Shown here: in pieces, positions 21,641-30,212 of the stretch
Position numbering within the stretch: position 1 is the first letter of the stretch
How the letters are laid out: every line of letters starts with the position of its first letter
NCBI GenBank assembly: GCA_003482455.1
Contig: DMYW01000064.1
Coordinates: forward strand, 1-31,407
Source: Rheinheimera sp.
GTDB taxonomy: Bacteria; Pseudomonadota; Gammaproteobacteria; Enterobacterales; Alteromonadaceae
DNA: 31,407 nucleotides
Direction: 5' to 3'
Notes under the pieces: generated by a model
Told to the model about the DNA's origin: nothing
Seen by the model: the letters and a program-made list of their open reading frames with translations, nothing else
The model's database searches: none
Position numbers and translations under genes: made by a program

Positions 21641-23527
21641 TTAATCTTCGAAGTAGGTGTACCCGTAGACGCCGGCTTTCAGCTCGTCGAGCAATTGGTC
21701 TTGGTGCGCACCTGTCATCTCGGTACGTGCCAATTGTTTGCTGTAGGAACCAATCAGTTTTTCGGCATCAAATGCGACATAACGCAATACATCGGCCACT
21801 GTATCGCCTTTCAGCGGGTTGGCCAGGTTGTAGCTGCCGTCTGCATTCAGTTCAACGTGCACTGAATCGGTGTCACCAAACAGGTTGTGCAAGTCGCCCA
21901 AAATCTCTTGGTACGCGCCGACCATAAACATACCGATTAAGTACTGTTGGTCTTCGTTGTATTCCGGCAGCGGTAAGCTGCTTTCAATACCATTGCCATC
22001 GGCATAGCTCTTCAGCGCGCCGTCCGAGTCACAGGTGATGTCTTGGATAATTGCGCGACGCTCCAGTGGCTCGTTCATCCGCTCCAGTGGCATCACTGGG
22101 AACAGTTGGTCGATACCCCAAGCATCTGGCATCGATTGGAACAAACTGAAGTTCACGAACAACTTGTCAGCCAGCTTTTCGTTCAAGTCATCGTGAATTT
22201 CACGGTGTGAACGCGAGCTCAAATCCAACATGTCTTTCACTTTGTTGAGGGTGGCAAAGTAGATTTGCTCCAACAAAGACCAGTCTTTTAACGTCAACAA
22301 ACCGTGCACGTATTGGGCGTGCGCGTCCGTGAAGTAGTGCACCGCATCGTGGTAGGCTTCCACCGCTGAACGTGGCGTGACGTTTTGGTACGAATCCCAC
22401 AACGCCCACACCACCGCCGGTGAGTCTTCGCTTGGTTCTGGTAAATAACGCAGACCTGGCGCACGTTCCACGTCGATAGCATCGGTGACCAACACAGCGT
22501 GGTGTGCCGTCATAGCACGGCCTGATTCTGTGATGATGTTCGGATGTGGCAAGTCGTATTCATCGCAGACTTCTTTTAAGCCGTAAACGACGTTACGCGC
22601 ATATTCGTACATGGTGTAGTTCATGGAACAGGCCGAACGTGAGTTCGAGCCTTCGTAGTCCACGCCTAAACCACCACCAACGTCGACCGTTTCAATCGGC
22701 ACGCCTAACGTGCGCAATTCGGCATAGTGACGGGCACATTCGCGGATGGCGTTGTGAATGTCACGGATATTGGCGATTTGCGAACCGATATGGAAATGCA
22801 CCAGTTGCAGCAAGTCTAACTTGCCAGCTTCTTTAAGCACATCAATGGCTTGCAGCACTTGAGTGGCGGTCAAACCGAACTTGCCTTTTTCACCGCCGGT
22901 GTTTTGCCATTTGCCTTTACCAACGGAATTCAGCTTGATACGGATACCAATACGTGGCGCCGCACCCAAGTTGTCGATTTCACGCAACAAGGTTTTCAGC
23001 TCTGACAGTTTTTCAACCACGACATAGACGGTATGACCCATCATTTGGCCGATCGTTGCTAAGCGTAAGAATTCACTGTCTTTATAGCCGTTACAGACGA
23101 TACGCAGTGGCTTGTCGGTGACGCCTAAAATCGCCATCAACTCAGGCTTTGAGCCAGCTTCTAAACCGACTTTACCGCTTGGATGACTGACCAGTTTTTT
23201 GACTACTGAATATTGTTGGTTAACTTTGATTGGATACACGGCCGTGTATTCACCACGGTATTCGCGTTCGCTTTTAGCTTTTGCAAAGGACTCGATCAGC
23301 GTACCGACGCGGTGTTGCAGAATGTCGGTAAAGCGCACGAGAACTGGTAAAGTCAGACCTTCTTCTTTAAAACGTGCGGTTAACTCAGGCAAGTTGATAC
23401 CTGGTTTGCTGTGATCCTGATCTGGATAAGCTACAAGATCACCATTGGCGTTGACGTCAAAATAGCCTTCGCTCCAGACCGCCACGTTATAAATAGATCT
23501 TGCTTTGTCGATACCCCATTCTGCCAT
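21641..23527 (-). CDS. speA: Biosynthetic arginine decarboxylase
   Basis: A 628-aa PLP enzyme converting arginine to agmatine, the first step of putrescine synthesis by the agmatine route. The start at ATG 23527 (AAGGGC upstream) gives the usual MAEWGIDKARSIYNVAVW N-terminus; the longer frame to 23578 would cross its own promoter. The alanine-racemase-type barrel carries the PLP lysine in AVYPIKVNQQYS (Lys101), the phosphate-binding DVGGGLGVDYEGS and the second-domain motif near YTMYEYARNVVYG. The sheet domain ends with the conserved acidic GVYGYTYFED tail. Length and motif order match E. coli SpeA. It is divergent from speE across 129 bp, so both may answer to polyamine supply. No agmatinase or SpeD gene lies in the window. 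Confidence 0.97.
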   Translation of the reverse strand: MAEWGIDKARSIYNVAVWSEGYFDVNANGDLVAYPDQDHSKPGINLPELTARFKEEGLTLPVLVRFTDILQHRVGTLIESFAKAKSEREYRGEYTAVYPIKVNQQYSVVKKLVSHPSGKVGLEAGSKPELMAILGVTDKPLRIVCNGYKDSEFLRLATIGQMMGHTVYVVVEKLSELKTLLREIDNLGAAPRIGIRIKLNSVGKGKWQNTGGEKGKFGLTATQVLQAIDVLKEAGKLDLLQLVHFHIGSQIANIRDIHNAIRECARHYAELRTLGVPIETVDVGGGLGVDYEGSNSRSACSMNYTMYEYARNVVYGLKEVCDEYDLPHPNIITESGRAMTAHHAVLVTDAIDVERAPGLRYLPEPSEDSPAVVWALWDSYQNVTPRSAVEAYHDAVHYFTDAHAQYVHGLLTLKDWSLLEQIYFATLNKVKDMLDLSSRSHREIHDDLNEKLADKLFVNFSLFQSMPDAWGIDQLFPVMPLERMNEPLERRAIIQDITCDSDGALKSYADGNGIESSLPLPEYNEDQQYLIGMFMVGAYQEILGDLHNLFGDTDSVHVELNADGSYNLANPLKGDTVADVLRYVAFDAEKLIGSYSKQLARTEMTGAHQDQLLDELKAGVYGYTYFED

Positions 23528-23558
23528 TGTCGTGCCCTTAAAAAAAATAGGCCGCCAT

Positions 23559-23564
23559 TTTATA
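23559..23564 (-). promoter_or_regulatory. Candidate -10 element of the speA promoter
   Basis: On the minus strand CTATAAAATGG contains TATAAA, close to the sigma-70 -10 consensus, 31 bp before the speA start. The matching -35 position is poor, so the element may need an activator or extended contacts. Confidence 0.4.
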
Positions 23565-23656
23565 GACAATGACGGCAAAAAAACATGAAAAATTTGTCTG
23601 AAAAGCGCTTCGCTGGCAAAATATTCGCCCCTTGAATTTCCAGCCGGAGCCGAGCT

Positions 23657-24520
23657 ATGTCAGAACTCAATTCCAAGCAATGGTTTACCGAGATTTTTTC
23701 GCCAAGCGGTAGTGCGTTTTCGCTACGGATTGAACAAAAGCTAGCTGAAGTCCAATCACCTTTCCAACACATCGAAATGTACCAAACCACCGACTTTGGC
23801 AACTTAATGGTCATTGACGGGGTGATTATGTTGTCCAGTCGCGACAACTTTTTGTATCACGAGATGTTAAGCCACCCTGTGCTGTTCACCCATCCAGCAC
23901 CTAAAAACGTGGTGATTATCGGTGGCGGCGACTGTGGCACGCTACGCGAAGTGCTGAAGCATCCAGACATCGAACGTGTGACGCAAATCGATATTGATGA
24001 GCAAGTCACCCGGATGGCGGAGCGGTTCTTCCCTGAATTGTGCGCCTCCAACAATGACCCACGCGCGACCCTGTTGTTTGCAGACGGCATCCAATATATG
24101 CGTGAAACGCCAGCTGGATCAGTCGATGTGATTATTGTTGATTCCACCGACCCAATTGGCCCAGGCGAAGGCTTGTTTAACCGGGCGTTTTACCAAAGTT
24201 GTTTAGCGGCGTTAAAGCCTGGCGGTATTTTGGTGCAACAAAGCGAATCACCGCTCATTCATATGCAACTGCTCAATGACATGCGCCAAGCGATGAAAGA
24301 CGCAGGCTTTGCCGATTTGCAGACGCTGCAGTTCCCGCAAATGGTCTACCCAAGCGGCTGGTGGACTTGTACCTTGGCCCGCAAAGACCAAGCGATTGAC
24401 GGTTTCCGCCGTGACGCTGCCGCAAATCCAGCCTTTGAAACTGTCTATTACAATGCCGAGGTCCACCAAGCCTCGATGGCGCTGCCGAATTTTATGCGCC
24501 AGCAGTTAGCGGCCCAATAA
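23657..24520 (+). CDS. speE: Spermidine synthase (polyamine aminopropyltransferase)
   Basis: A 287-aa enzyme that transfers an aminopropyl group from decarboxylated S-adenosylmethionine to putrescine. The N-terminal beta-domain ends with FGNLMVIDGVIMLSSRDNF and YHEMLSHP. The Rossmann core begins VVIIGGGDCGTLREVL and continues with the acidic VTQIDIDEQVT. The catalytic loop is DVIIVDSTDPIGPGEGLFN, with both conserved Asp residues. The nucleotide loop has Cys where many relatives have Gly (GGGDGG), a mild variant. The ATG at 23657 has GGAGCCGAG upstream. It is divergent from speA; a strong terminator follows. The partner gene speD, needed to make the aminopropyl donor, is not in this window. 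Confidence 0.97.
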   Translation: MSELNSKQWFTEIFSPSGSAFSLRIEQKLAEVQSPFQHIEMYQTTDFGNLMVIDGVIMLSSRDNFLYHEMLSHPVLFTHPAPKNVVIIGGGDCGTLREVLKHPDIERVTQIDIDEQVTRMAERFFPELCASNNDPRATLLFADGIQYMRETPAGSVDVIIVDSTDPIGPGEGLFNRAFYQSCLAALKPGGILVQQSESPLIHMQLLNDMRQAMKDAGFADLQTLQFPQMVYPSGWWTCTLARKDQAIDGFRRDAAANPAFETVYYNAEVHQASMALPNFMRQQLAAQ

Positions 24521-24554
24521 AGCTCGTAAAAAGACCAGCCGCGTAACTTCCGCT

Positions 24555-24586
24555 AAAAATCCCCGCCGCAAGTCGGGGATTTTTTT
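24555..24586 (+). terminator. Rho-independent terminator after speE
   Basis: ATCCCCG (24559-24565) pairs with CGGGGAT (24574-24580), with an 8-nt loop and seven T residues in a row after it. It lies 35 bp past the speE stop. Confidence 0.93.
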
Positions 24587-24762
24587 CAAGGTGAAAAGAG
24601 GGGGCTAAAACTTGGAAAACCACAGTGGCCGTGCCTTATTTGTAATTTAGCTGCAGCAATGGCTGGCAATCAGGTACGCTGTAGTGAGGGCGTTGCGACT
24701 ATTCGGGCTTGCGCGGCAGTAGCAGAGTTGGCTAGATTAGAAGTTCCAATATTGAGGGCATT

Positions 24763-25215
24763 ATGAAATCGATTCTGTGGCTGACATGGTTGTTAAGTCC
24801 GGCGCTGATGGCGCAAACCAGCTTCTATCAATGTGAAGTTGCTGGGGTCGTCACTTTCAGTCAATTCCCTTGTGATAAAACCGAGCAAGGGCAAAAAGAA
24901 CAGACAGTCAAAACGGGGCCAATTTCTGCGGCCGAGTTGCGCGCGCAACATCGCGATCAGCTGCAAAAACGCCAGCGCTTTTTTGATTATCAACTGCAAA
25001 AGCTAGATCTGGACTATCAACGCGAGATGGATCGCTTGAACACCTTGTTGCGTCAGCAAATGAAGCTGGAAGGCGGCCAAGAACAAGCCCAACAAACTCA
25101 ATTACAAATCCAAGACCTACAAACCAGTTATCAACGTGGCTTAGTACAAATCGAAGCGCAACGTGCGGAAGTTGAGCTGCAACTGGAACAGCTTGATCAC
25201 GTCAAAAGCAAATAG
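24763..25215 (+). CDS. DUF4124-like exported protein with C-terminal coiled coil
   Basis: A 150-aa protein. A short signal peptide (MKSILWLTWLLSPALMA, about 17 residues) precedes a small DUF4124-like segment: FYQCEVAGVVTFSQFPC, in which Cys24 and Cys37 would form a disulfide, as in the Y-C-x-G-x-T-Y-S-x-x-P-C pattern of that family. Residues about 55-148 are one long Gln/Glu/Arg/Leu-rich helix with heptad character, so probably a coiled coil. It is predicted to be periplasmic. ATG 24763 has GAGGGC 5 nt before. The function of DUF4124 proteins is not established. It appears monocistronic, with a shared bidirectional terminator between it and the OmpA-type gene. Confidence 0.78.
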   Translation: MKSILWLTWLLSPALMAQTSFYQCEVAGVVTFSQFPCDKTEQGQKEQTVKTGPISAAELRAQHRDQLQKRQRFFDYQLQKLDLDYQREMDRLNTLLRQQMKLEGGQEQAQQTQLQIQDLQTSYQRGLVQIEAQRAEVELQLEQLDHVKSK

Positions 25216-25224
25216 CCGCGTTTG

Positions 25225-25260
25225 AAAAAAGCCCTCCACCGAACTCCATGGTAAAGGGCT
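25225..25260 (-). terminator. Terminator between the DUF4124-like and OmpA-type genes
   Basis: AGCCCT (25230-25235) and AGGGCT (25255-25260) enclose a second short stem (ACC/GGT). On the minus strand a T6 run follows, fitting the OmpA-type gene that ends at 25275. It may also slow the facing plus-strand transcript. Confidence 0.8.
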
Positions 25261-25274
25261 GGGACTAACTTTTG

Positions 25275-25919
25275 CTATTGTGTTAAAGGTTCAATACTGA
25301 TTTCGACACGACGGTTTTGTGCCCGATTGGCTTCGGATATGTTGGCGACTAACGGCTGATCAGGCCCCATACCACGACTCTCTAAACGACGTTCATCGAC
25401 GCCTTGCGCCAATAAGTAGCTTTTCACCGCATCAGCACGCGCCAAGGATAATTTCTGATTATGTGCTCGCGCGCCGGTGTCGTCGGTGTGGCCTGTGATC
25501 ACCAGCACGGTTTTGTCATATTCAGCAAGGACTTTGCTGACGTTGTTCAGCACTGGATACAAACCGGCACGGATGTCACTGCTGTTGACGGCAAAGGTGA
25601 TTTGCGACGGAATTTGCAGACGTAACACATCACCATCGCGGATCACCTGCACGCCGCTGCCTGCCAGTTGTTCTTGTAATGCGGCTTCTTGGTTATCCAT
25701 ATAGCGGCCGATCGCAGCGCCACTCAATGCGCCTAACACAGCACCAAGCGCCATGCGTTTATTCGAATGATTGGCCGTCGCTTTGCCAGCAACGCCACCA
25801 ACAACTGCACCGATGGCCGCACCTTTGGTGGTGTTGTTTTCTGGAATATTCATTTGCGCACAACCACTTAATAACAGTGATGTTGCGATTGCACTGAGGG
25901 CGAGAGCACGAAGTTTCAT
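25275..25919 (-). CDS. OmpA-family lipoprotein with glycine zipper (YiaD-like)
   Basis: A 214-aa outer-membrane lipoprotein. The signal ends in the lipobox LLLSGC (lipid Cys20). Residues about 32-75 are a Gly/Ala zipper (GAAIGAVVGGVAGKATA, LGAVLGALSGAAIGRY). Residues about 95-212 are an OmpA C-terminal peptidoglycan-binding domain, with ITFAVNSSDI, VLVITGHTDDTGARAHNQKLS, LARADAVKSYL and RRVEISI. The Asp and Arg residues that grip diaminopimelate are present (TDDTG, NRRVEI). It should tie the outer membrane to peptidoglycan. AAGGA lies 8 nt before the ATG, inside one arm of a small hairpin. Three phased heptamers lie 40-70 bp upstream, and may bind a response regulator. Confidence 0.93.
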   Translation of the reverse strand: MKLRALALSAIATSLLLSGCAQMNIPENNTTKGAAIGAVVGGVAGKATANHSNKRMALGAVLGALSGAAIGRYMDNQEAALQEQLAGSGVQVIRDGDVLRLQIPSQITFAVNSSDIRAGLYPVLNNVSKVLAEYDKTVLVITGHTDDTGARAHNQKLSLARADAVKSYLLAQGVDERRLESRGMGPDQPLVANISEANRAQNRRVEISIEPLTQ

Positions 25920-25928
25920 TAGCTATTC

Positions 25929-25945
25929 CTTAGTTAGGTACTAAG
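25929..25945 (-). promoter_or_regulatory. Small hairpin over the ribosome binding site of the OmpA-type gene
   Basis: CTTAG and CTAAG (25929-25933 and 25941-25945) can form a 5-bp stem with a 7-nt loop. On the mRNA the downstream arm holds the AAGG part of the Shine-Dalgarno sequence. The stem is weak, so the effect is uncertain. Confidence 0.3.
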
Positions 25946-25960
25946 ACACTAAAAAAAACT

Positions 25961-25988
25961 GCCTGAATTTTGCCTGAACCAGCCTAAA
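25961..25988. promoter_or_regulatory. Three helically phased heptamers upstream of the OmpA-type gene
   Basis: GCCTGAA (25961), GCCTGAA (25972) and GCCTAAA (25982) repeat at 11 and 10 bp, so they lie on one face of the helix. This spacing is typical of direct-repeat sites of OmpR/PhoB-type regulators, though this exact heptamer is not one I know. Confidence 0.4.
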
Positions 25989-26152
25989 TCCATTCCAAGC
26001 GAGCGCAGGCAGTGTGCAACTTGCCGTTGTGCGAAGGCTTCGTGTCTCGCTGCGACTGGTTGGCGCAGCAGGATTCATCTGGACATATATACGTCCAAAA
26101 AGTTAAGCTCCGGCTTAATTAGTAAGCAATAGTCGAAAAACGGAGTGTAAAA

Positions 26153-27265
26153 ATGATTGGCGGGTCCTGGCAACGTATTGTCATTAAAGTCGGCAGTGCG
26201 TTGATTGCGCCGGAAGGCAAGGGCACCTCCACTCGGTATTTGTTGGCCGTCGCGCGGTTTATCAGTGAATGCAAATTACGGGGTGTTGAGGTTGTGTTGG
26301 TATCAAGCGGCAGCGTGGCTGCTGGCCGACCGGCGATCCCGTTTCCGCACCAGCCGCTGCCGATCAACGTCAAACAAGCGATGGCCGCTGTGGGGCAAAC
26401 CCGCATGATGGCGTTGTGGTCACGATTGTTAGACTGGCCTTGTGCGCAAATTCTGTTAACCCATGACGACTTAAGCGACCGCAAACGCTACCTGAATATC
26501 GACAACACCTTGCGCACCTTGTTGTCGCATGGCGCCTTGCCGATCGTCAATGAAAACGACACGGTTGCTACCAAGGAGCTGAAAGTCGGTGATAACGACA
26601 ATCTGGCGGCTATGGTGGCGAGCGTGGTGGAAGCGGATGCGCTGATTATCTGTTCAGACGTTGAAGGCCTGTACACGGCCAATCCGCGAACCGATGCCAG
26701 CGCCACCTTGATCAGCCGGATTGAGCAGCTGACGCCAGAAATTTATGCCATGGCGGGCGGCAGTCACCACAGTGTTGGCACCGGCGGTATGGTGACCAAA
26801 CTGCAAGCGGCCGATAAAGCGACCGCCGTGGGCATCGACACGTTAATCATCAATGGTCAGCGCAGTGACACCTTTGAGGCGTTGCTGCGTGGTCATGCCG
26901 TGGGCAGTCATTTTGTGGCCCGTCGCGAAACCTTAAGCGCCAAAAAACACTGGTTGTTGCACAGCAGTAAGGCCAGCGCCAGCATAGTGCTCGACGCTGG
27001 GGCTGTGTCGGCGCTGCAACACAAAGGTGCCAGTTTGCTGGCCAAAGGGGTGGCCGCCGTGCAAGGCGAGTTTGATAAAGGCGATGCGGTCTGGCTTGTC
27101 GACACGCAAGGCCAAAAAATTGCCAAAGGCGTCAGTCAATACAGTGCGCATGAATTACAGCAAATCAAAGGTGTGCACAGCGATGCCATCAGCCAGGTGC
27201 TTGGATATTGCCCAAGTGAAGTTGCCGTCCATCGTGACGATTTAGTGTTGCTGGAGGGTGTATGA
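26153..27265 (+). CDS. proB: Glutamate 5-kinase
   Basis: A 370-aa enzyme that phosphorylates glutamate to gamma-glutamyl phosphate, the first step of proline synthesis. The amino-acid-kinase domain covers about residues 1-255, with WQRIVIKVGSALI, VVLVSSGSVAAG, LPIVNENDTV and VGTGGMVTKLQAA. A C-terminal PUA domain follows (about 275-365). The length is close to E. coli ProB (367 aa). Enzymes of this family are usually feedback-inhibited by proline. ATG 26153 has GGAG 7 nt upstream. The last four bases overlap the proA start (ATGA), so the pair is translationally coupled. An AT-rich inverted repeat (TTAAGC/GCTTAA, 26103-26118) lies 34 bp upstream; its meaning is unknown. Confidence 0.97.
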   Translation: MIGGSWQRIVIKVGSALIAPEGKGTSTRYLLAVARFISECKLRGVEVVLVSSGSVAAGRPAIPFPHQPLPINVKQAMAAVGQTRMMALWSRLLDWPCAQILLTHDDLSDRKRYLNIDNTLRTLLSHGALPIVNENDTVATKELKVGDNDNLAAMVASVVEADALIICSDVEGLYTANPRTDASATLISRIEQLTPEIYAMAGGSHHSVGTGGMVTKLQAADKATAVGIDTLIINGQRSDTFEALLRGHAVGSHFVARRETLSAKKHWLLHSSKASASIVLDAGAVSALQHKGASLLAKGVAAVQGEFDKGDAVWLVDTQGQKIAKGVSQYSAHELQQIKGVHSDAISQVLGYCPSEVAVHRDDLVLLEGV

Positions 27266-28527
27266 GTCAGTTTGAACAAACTTTATCTGTGGTAGCGTTG
27301 TGTCAGCAGGCCAAACAAGCTAGTCGGCAGCTAGCCCAGCTGTCTGAAGCGGCGAAAAACCAGTTGTTACTGGCGATGGCCGATGCGTTGGTCGATGCCA
27401 CAGAGGCAATCCTAGCCGCCAATAGCCGAGATATGGCGGGCGCGCGTGAGCAGCAATTGTCCGACGCGATGCAAGACCGCTTGTTATTAACCCCCGCCCG
27501 CATTGCCGCGCTGGCCGACGCGGTGCGGCAAGTGGCGCGTTTACCCGATCCGGTCGGTCAAATTCGCCAGCTCGCCCCACGTCCAAACGGTATTCAAGTC
27601 GGCAAGATGCGCATTCCATTGGGCGTCATTGCGATGATTTATGAAGCGCGGCCGAATGTGACGGCAGATGCCGGCGCTTTGTGTTTGAAATCGGGCAACG
27701 CGGTCATTTTGCGTGGTGGTCGCGAAGCGCTGCAGTCGAGCTTGGCCATCGCGGCCGTGATGCGGCGCTGCTTGGACGATGCGGGTATCCATCCATCCGC
27801 AATTACGGTAATGCCAGTGCCAGATCGCGAGTTGTTGCTGGAGTTGTTGCAACAAAAAGATACGGTGGACTTGGTGATCCCACGCGGTGGCGAGGGCTTA
27901 ATCCACTTTGTTAGCGAACACAGCCGCATTCCGGTGATCCAGCACTACAAAGGCATTTGCCATTTGTTTATCGACAAAGCCGCCGATCTGCAAAAAGGTT
28001 TAGATCTGTTAGTCAATGGCAAGACGCAGCGCCCTGGCGTGTGTAACGCGCTGGAAACCTTGTTAGTGCATCAGGATATTGCGGCGCAGTTTTTACCGCT
28101 GGCGGCGCAGACTTTGGCCGACAAACAAGTGCAAGTGTATGGCTGTGAGCGGGCTTTGCCGTATTTTGCCGGCGGTATTGCTGCGTCGGCGCAACAGTTT
28201 GATACCGAATATCTGGCGCTGGCTCTGTCGGTTAAAGTGGTCGATAGTTTTGCCGGCGCGGTATCGCACATTGAACAGCACAGCTCAGGTCACACCGAAG
28301 TGATTTGCACGCAAGACATCAGCCGAGCGCAGCGTTTTTTGAAACAAGTGAACTCGGCGGTGGTGATGGTCAATGCGTCATCGCGCTTTTCGGACGGTGG
28401 CGAGTTGGGGCTTGGTGCTGAAATTGGCATCTCCACCAGTAAATTGCATGCCTATGGCCCGATGGGACTGGAGTCGCTGACCACTGAAAAATACATAGTG
28501 ATTGGTGATGGTCAGGTGCGGCAATAA
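27262..28527 (+). CDS. proA: Glutamate-5-semialdehyde dehydrogenase (gamma-glutamyl phosphate reductase)
   Basis: A 421-aa NADPH-dependent enzyme of the aldehyde dehydrogenase superfamily. It reduces gamma-glutamyl phosphate to glutamate semialdehyde, which cyclises toward proline. Visible family segments are PLGVIAMIYEARPNVTADA (119-137), KSGNAVILRGGREA (143-156) and DLVIPRGGEGLI (203-214). The catalytic Cys261 lies in RPGVCNALETLLVH. The end contains SSRFSDGGELGLGAEIGIST and LTTEKYIVIGDGQ. It overlaps proB by 4 bp and is followed 13 bp later by a strong terminator, closing a two-gene operon. proC is not in the window. Length is normal for the family (about 417 aa). Confidence 0.97.
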   Translation: MSQFEQTLSVVALCQQAKQASRQLAQLSEAAKNQLLLAMADALVDATEAILAANSRDMAGAREQQLSDAMQDRLLLTPARIAALADAVRQVARLPDPVGQIRQLAPRPNGIQVGKMRIPLGVIAMIYEARPNVTADAGALCLKSGNAVILRGGREALQSSLAIAAVMRRCLDDAGIHPSAITVMPVPDRELLLELLQQKDTVDLVIPRGGEGLIHFVSEHSRIPVIQHYKGICHLFIDKAADLQKGLDLLVNGKTQRPGVCNALETLLVHQDIAAQFLPLAAQTLADKQVQVYGCERALPYFAGGIAASAQQFDTEYLALALSVKVVDSFAGAVSHIEQHSSGHTEVICTQDISRAQRFLKQVNSAVVMVNASSRFSDGGELGLGAEIGISTSKLHAYGPMGLESLTTEKYIVIGDGQVRQ

Positions 28528-28540
28528 GCTGAACCCCAAC

Positions 28541-28567
28541 AAAAAGCGCCGACAGGCGCTTTTTTTA
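28541..28567 (+). terminator. Rho-independent terminator after proBA
   Basis: AAAAAGCGCC (28541-28550) and GGCGCTTTTT (28555-28564) pair around a GACA loop, and T residues continue to 28567. Flanking A and T runs make it bidirectional, so it may also serve the facing minus-strand gene that ends at 28598. Confidence 0.93.
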
Positions 28568-28597
28568 TCCCGCTAACCGACATGGTCTGCTGTCATG

Positions 28598-30055
28598 CTA
28601 GTTCCGGATCGTATCGGTGCGATTCCACAGGTTTTGATTTTTGCTGTAATGGAAAAACTCATCGGGGTGCCAGCACCGCGGGATCAAGTCCATCTCCATC
28701 CGTTCTTCGAAGTTCGATACCAATTGCAGCAGGATTTCCCGAAGTCGTTCTTCACTGATTTTTTCGAGCTTTTGTTGCGCCATTGGGAAAAACAAGTTGT
28801 TGTCTGGGGCGATCACCACATTGATGCCGAAGTTATTGAACTTCAAATTTCGCGTGACTTGCCGGCAGATGGGTTGTTCGGCTTCAAACGGATACAAGCC
28901 GTTGACGATGGCGTATTCGTAGCGGTCTAAATCGCGCCGATCTGAGTCTTTTGGGATGTATGTAATGCCAAACCCTTGTGGGAAAATTCCGGTAATTTGC
29001 AGCAAGTTGTCGACAATTTTCGCCGGATACCAGCCTTTCTCGACGCCTGCTTTGAGTAAGGCGCTGACTTTGGCGATCTGCTCGTAGTGGTAGTTCGATT
29101 TGGAGGGGAGCACCACGGATGTATAGACTTGTGGGATTTTTAACAAGTTGCCGATGCCATCTTCGGGAGCGATCGCCGATTGCAGCAGGTGCAAGGTAAA
29201 GTCTTGGTTTTCTTGTTCACGCGCCAAAAAGGCGTCGCGTTCTGCTTTGGAGTTGCCGACATAGCTGTCAAGGCCAAGCCCTTCGGTAACAAAGCGCTGG
29301 CTTTGTGTATAACAAATCTCTAATAAGGCCTCGCGCTCGGCCGCCGGTAACACGCGGTAAGGGTCCAGTGTGCCGTCAACGCCGGTCAGAATGCGCTGTG
29401 CGGCGGGGTGTTGCAATCCAATATCTTGCAGCAAACATGCGGCGATCAGCGGCAATTGCACTTCTTCAATAAAAGCCGGGCTAATCGCAGTTGGGCTTTG
29501 TTGGCTGTCGATACGCGACAGAACATAGCTGTTTCTAATTAATTTGTTGTGCAACAACTGCTGCAACAGCAGCAACGCAAGGATCGCTTTGTAGACGTGC
29601 TTGGTGCGAGCATTAATTTGCGCCACTTTCGAGCCATACGTGGGGGAGATCAGCGCTATGGTGCCGAGACTTCGCGCCGCCATCGCCCGGCATTCTTCTT
29701 TGTTGTCGCCATCGAGCAAGCTGAGCACGCCACGACAGGCTTTTTTCAACAAACGCACGCGTTGTAGCCGCTCGTCTTCTAACTGTTGTTGCGCTTGTTT
29801 TAGTTCAGCTGTGGCTGTTTTTAGTTTGTCTTCTAATTTGGCGCGTGCACCTCGACTGGCATCATCCAAGCGCCGCTGCAGCGACGCCACTTCTTCAGTC
29901 AGTTGCACTATCTGCTGCTGCAATTCGCCTTTAAAAAATTGTGCAGCCAGTGGATACAAGGAGTCTTTGCAATGCGGGGTATCATGCACGCGACTGATTA
30001 AATCGCGTACTTGTTTGGTATGAGTGTTATCCGTTAATGGAACCGCCGCGACCAT
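28598..30055 (-). CDS. Coiled-coil protein with possible degenerate HD-type domain, function unknown
   Basis: A 485-aa cytoplasmic protein that I cannot name. The frame is open to an ATG at 30172 (524 aa) and an ATG at 30124, but only ATG 30055 has a good ribosome binding site (AAGGAC 6 nt before). This also leaves 157 bp for a promoter region shared with the divergent oxidoreductase. Residues about 41-105 are a Gln/Glu/Leu coiled coil. Residues about 205-220 read CLLQDIGLQHPAAQRIL, resembling the His-Asp segment of HD phosphohydrolases but with Gln in place of the metal-binding His. Later, VDNLLQITGIFPQGFGITYI resembles the closing segment of HD-GYP domains. So it may be a catalytically dead HD-GYP-like signalling protein. 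This is inference from short motifs only. Confidence 0.6.
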   Translation of the reverse strand: MVAAVPLTDNTHTKQVRDLISRVHDTPHCKDSLYPLAAQFFKGELQQQIVQLTEEVASLQRRLDDASRGARAKLEDKLKTATAELKQAQQQLEDERLQRVRLLKKACRGVLSLLDGDNKEECRAMAARSLGTIALISPTYGSKVAQINARTKHVYKAILALLLLQQLLHNKLIRNSYVLSRIDSQQSPTAISPAFIEEVQLPLIAACLLQDIGLQHPAAQRILTGVDGTLDPYRVLPAAEREALLEICYTQSQRFVTEGLGLDSYVGNSKAERDAFLAREQENQDFTLHLLQSAIAPEDGIGNLLKIPQVYTSVVLPSKSNYHYEQIAKVSALLKAGVEKGWYPAKIVDNLLQITGIFPQGFGITYIPKDSDRRDLDRYEYAIVNGLYPFEAEQPICRQVTRNLKFNNFGINVVIAPDNNLFFPMAQQKLEKISEERLREILLQLVSNFEERMEMDLIPRCWHPDEFFHYSKNQNLWNRTDTIRN

Positions 30056-30212
30056 GTTACGTCCTTGTTCAAAATGCCCTAGTTCTGGCTGACCAGTTCT
30101 AGAAACAAAGCTCTGTACCAGCATAGTCGAGCTTGGTTGATTTTTCCGTGATGTCGACAAAGCGAATTTCATTTGCCAAGCTTAAACAAGGACTTACCTA
30201 ACTGGAGCTCAG

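Noticed and set aside
26080..26100. Inverted repeat TGGAC/GTCCA before proB as a terminator or operator
   Set aside because: Short stem with an A-C mismatch and no T-run; no known regulator motif is matched.
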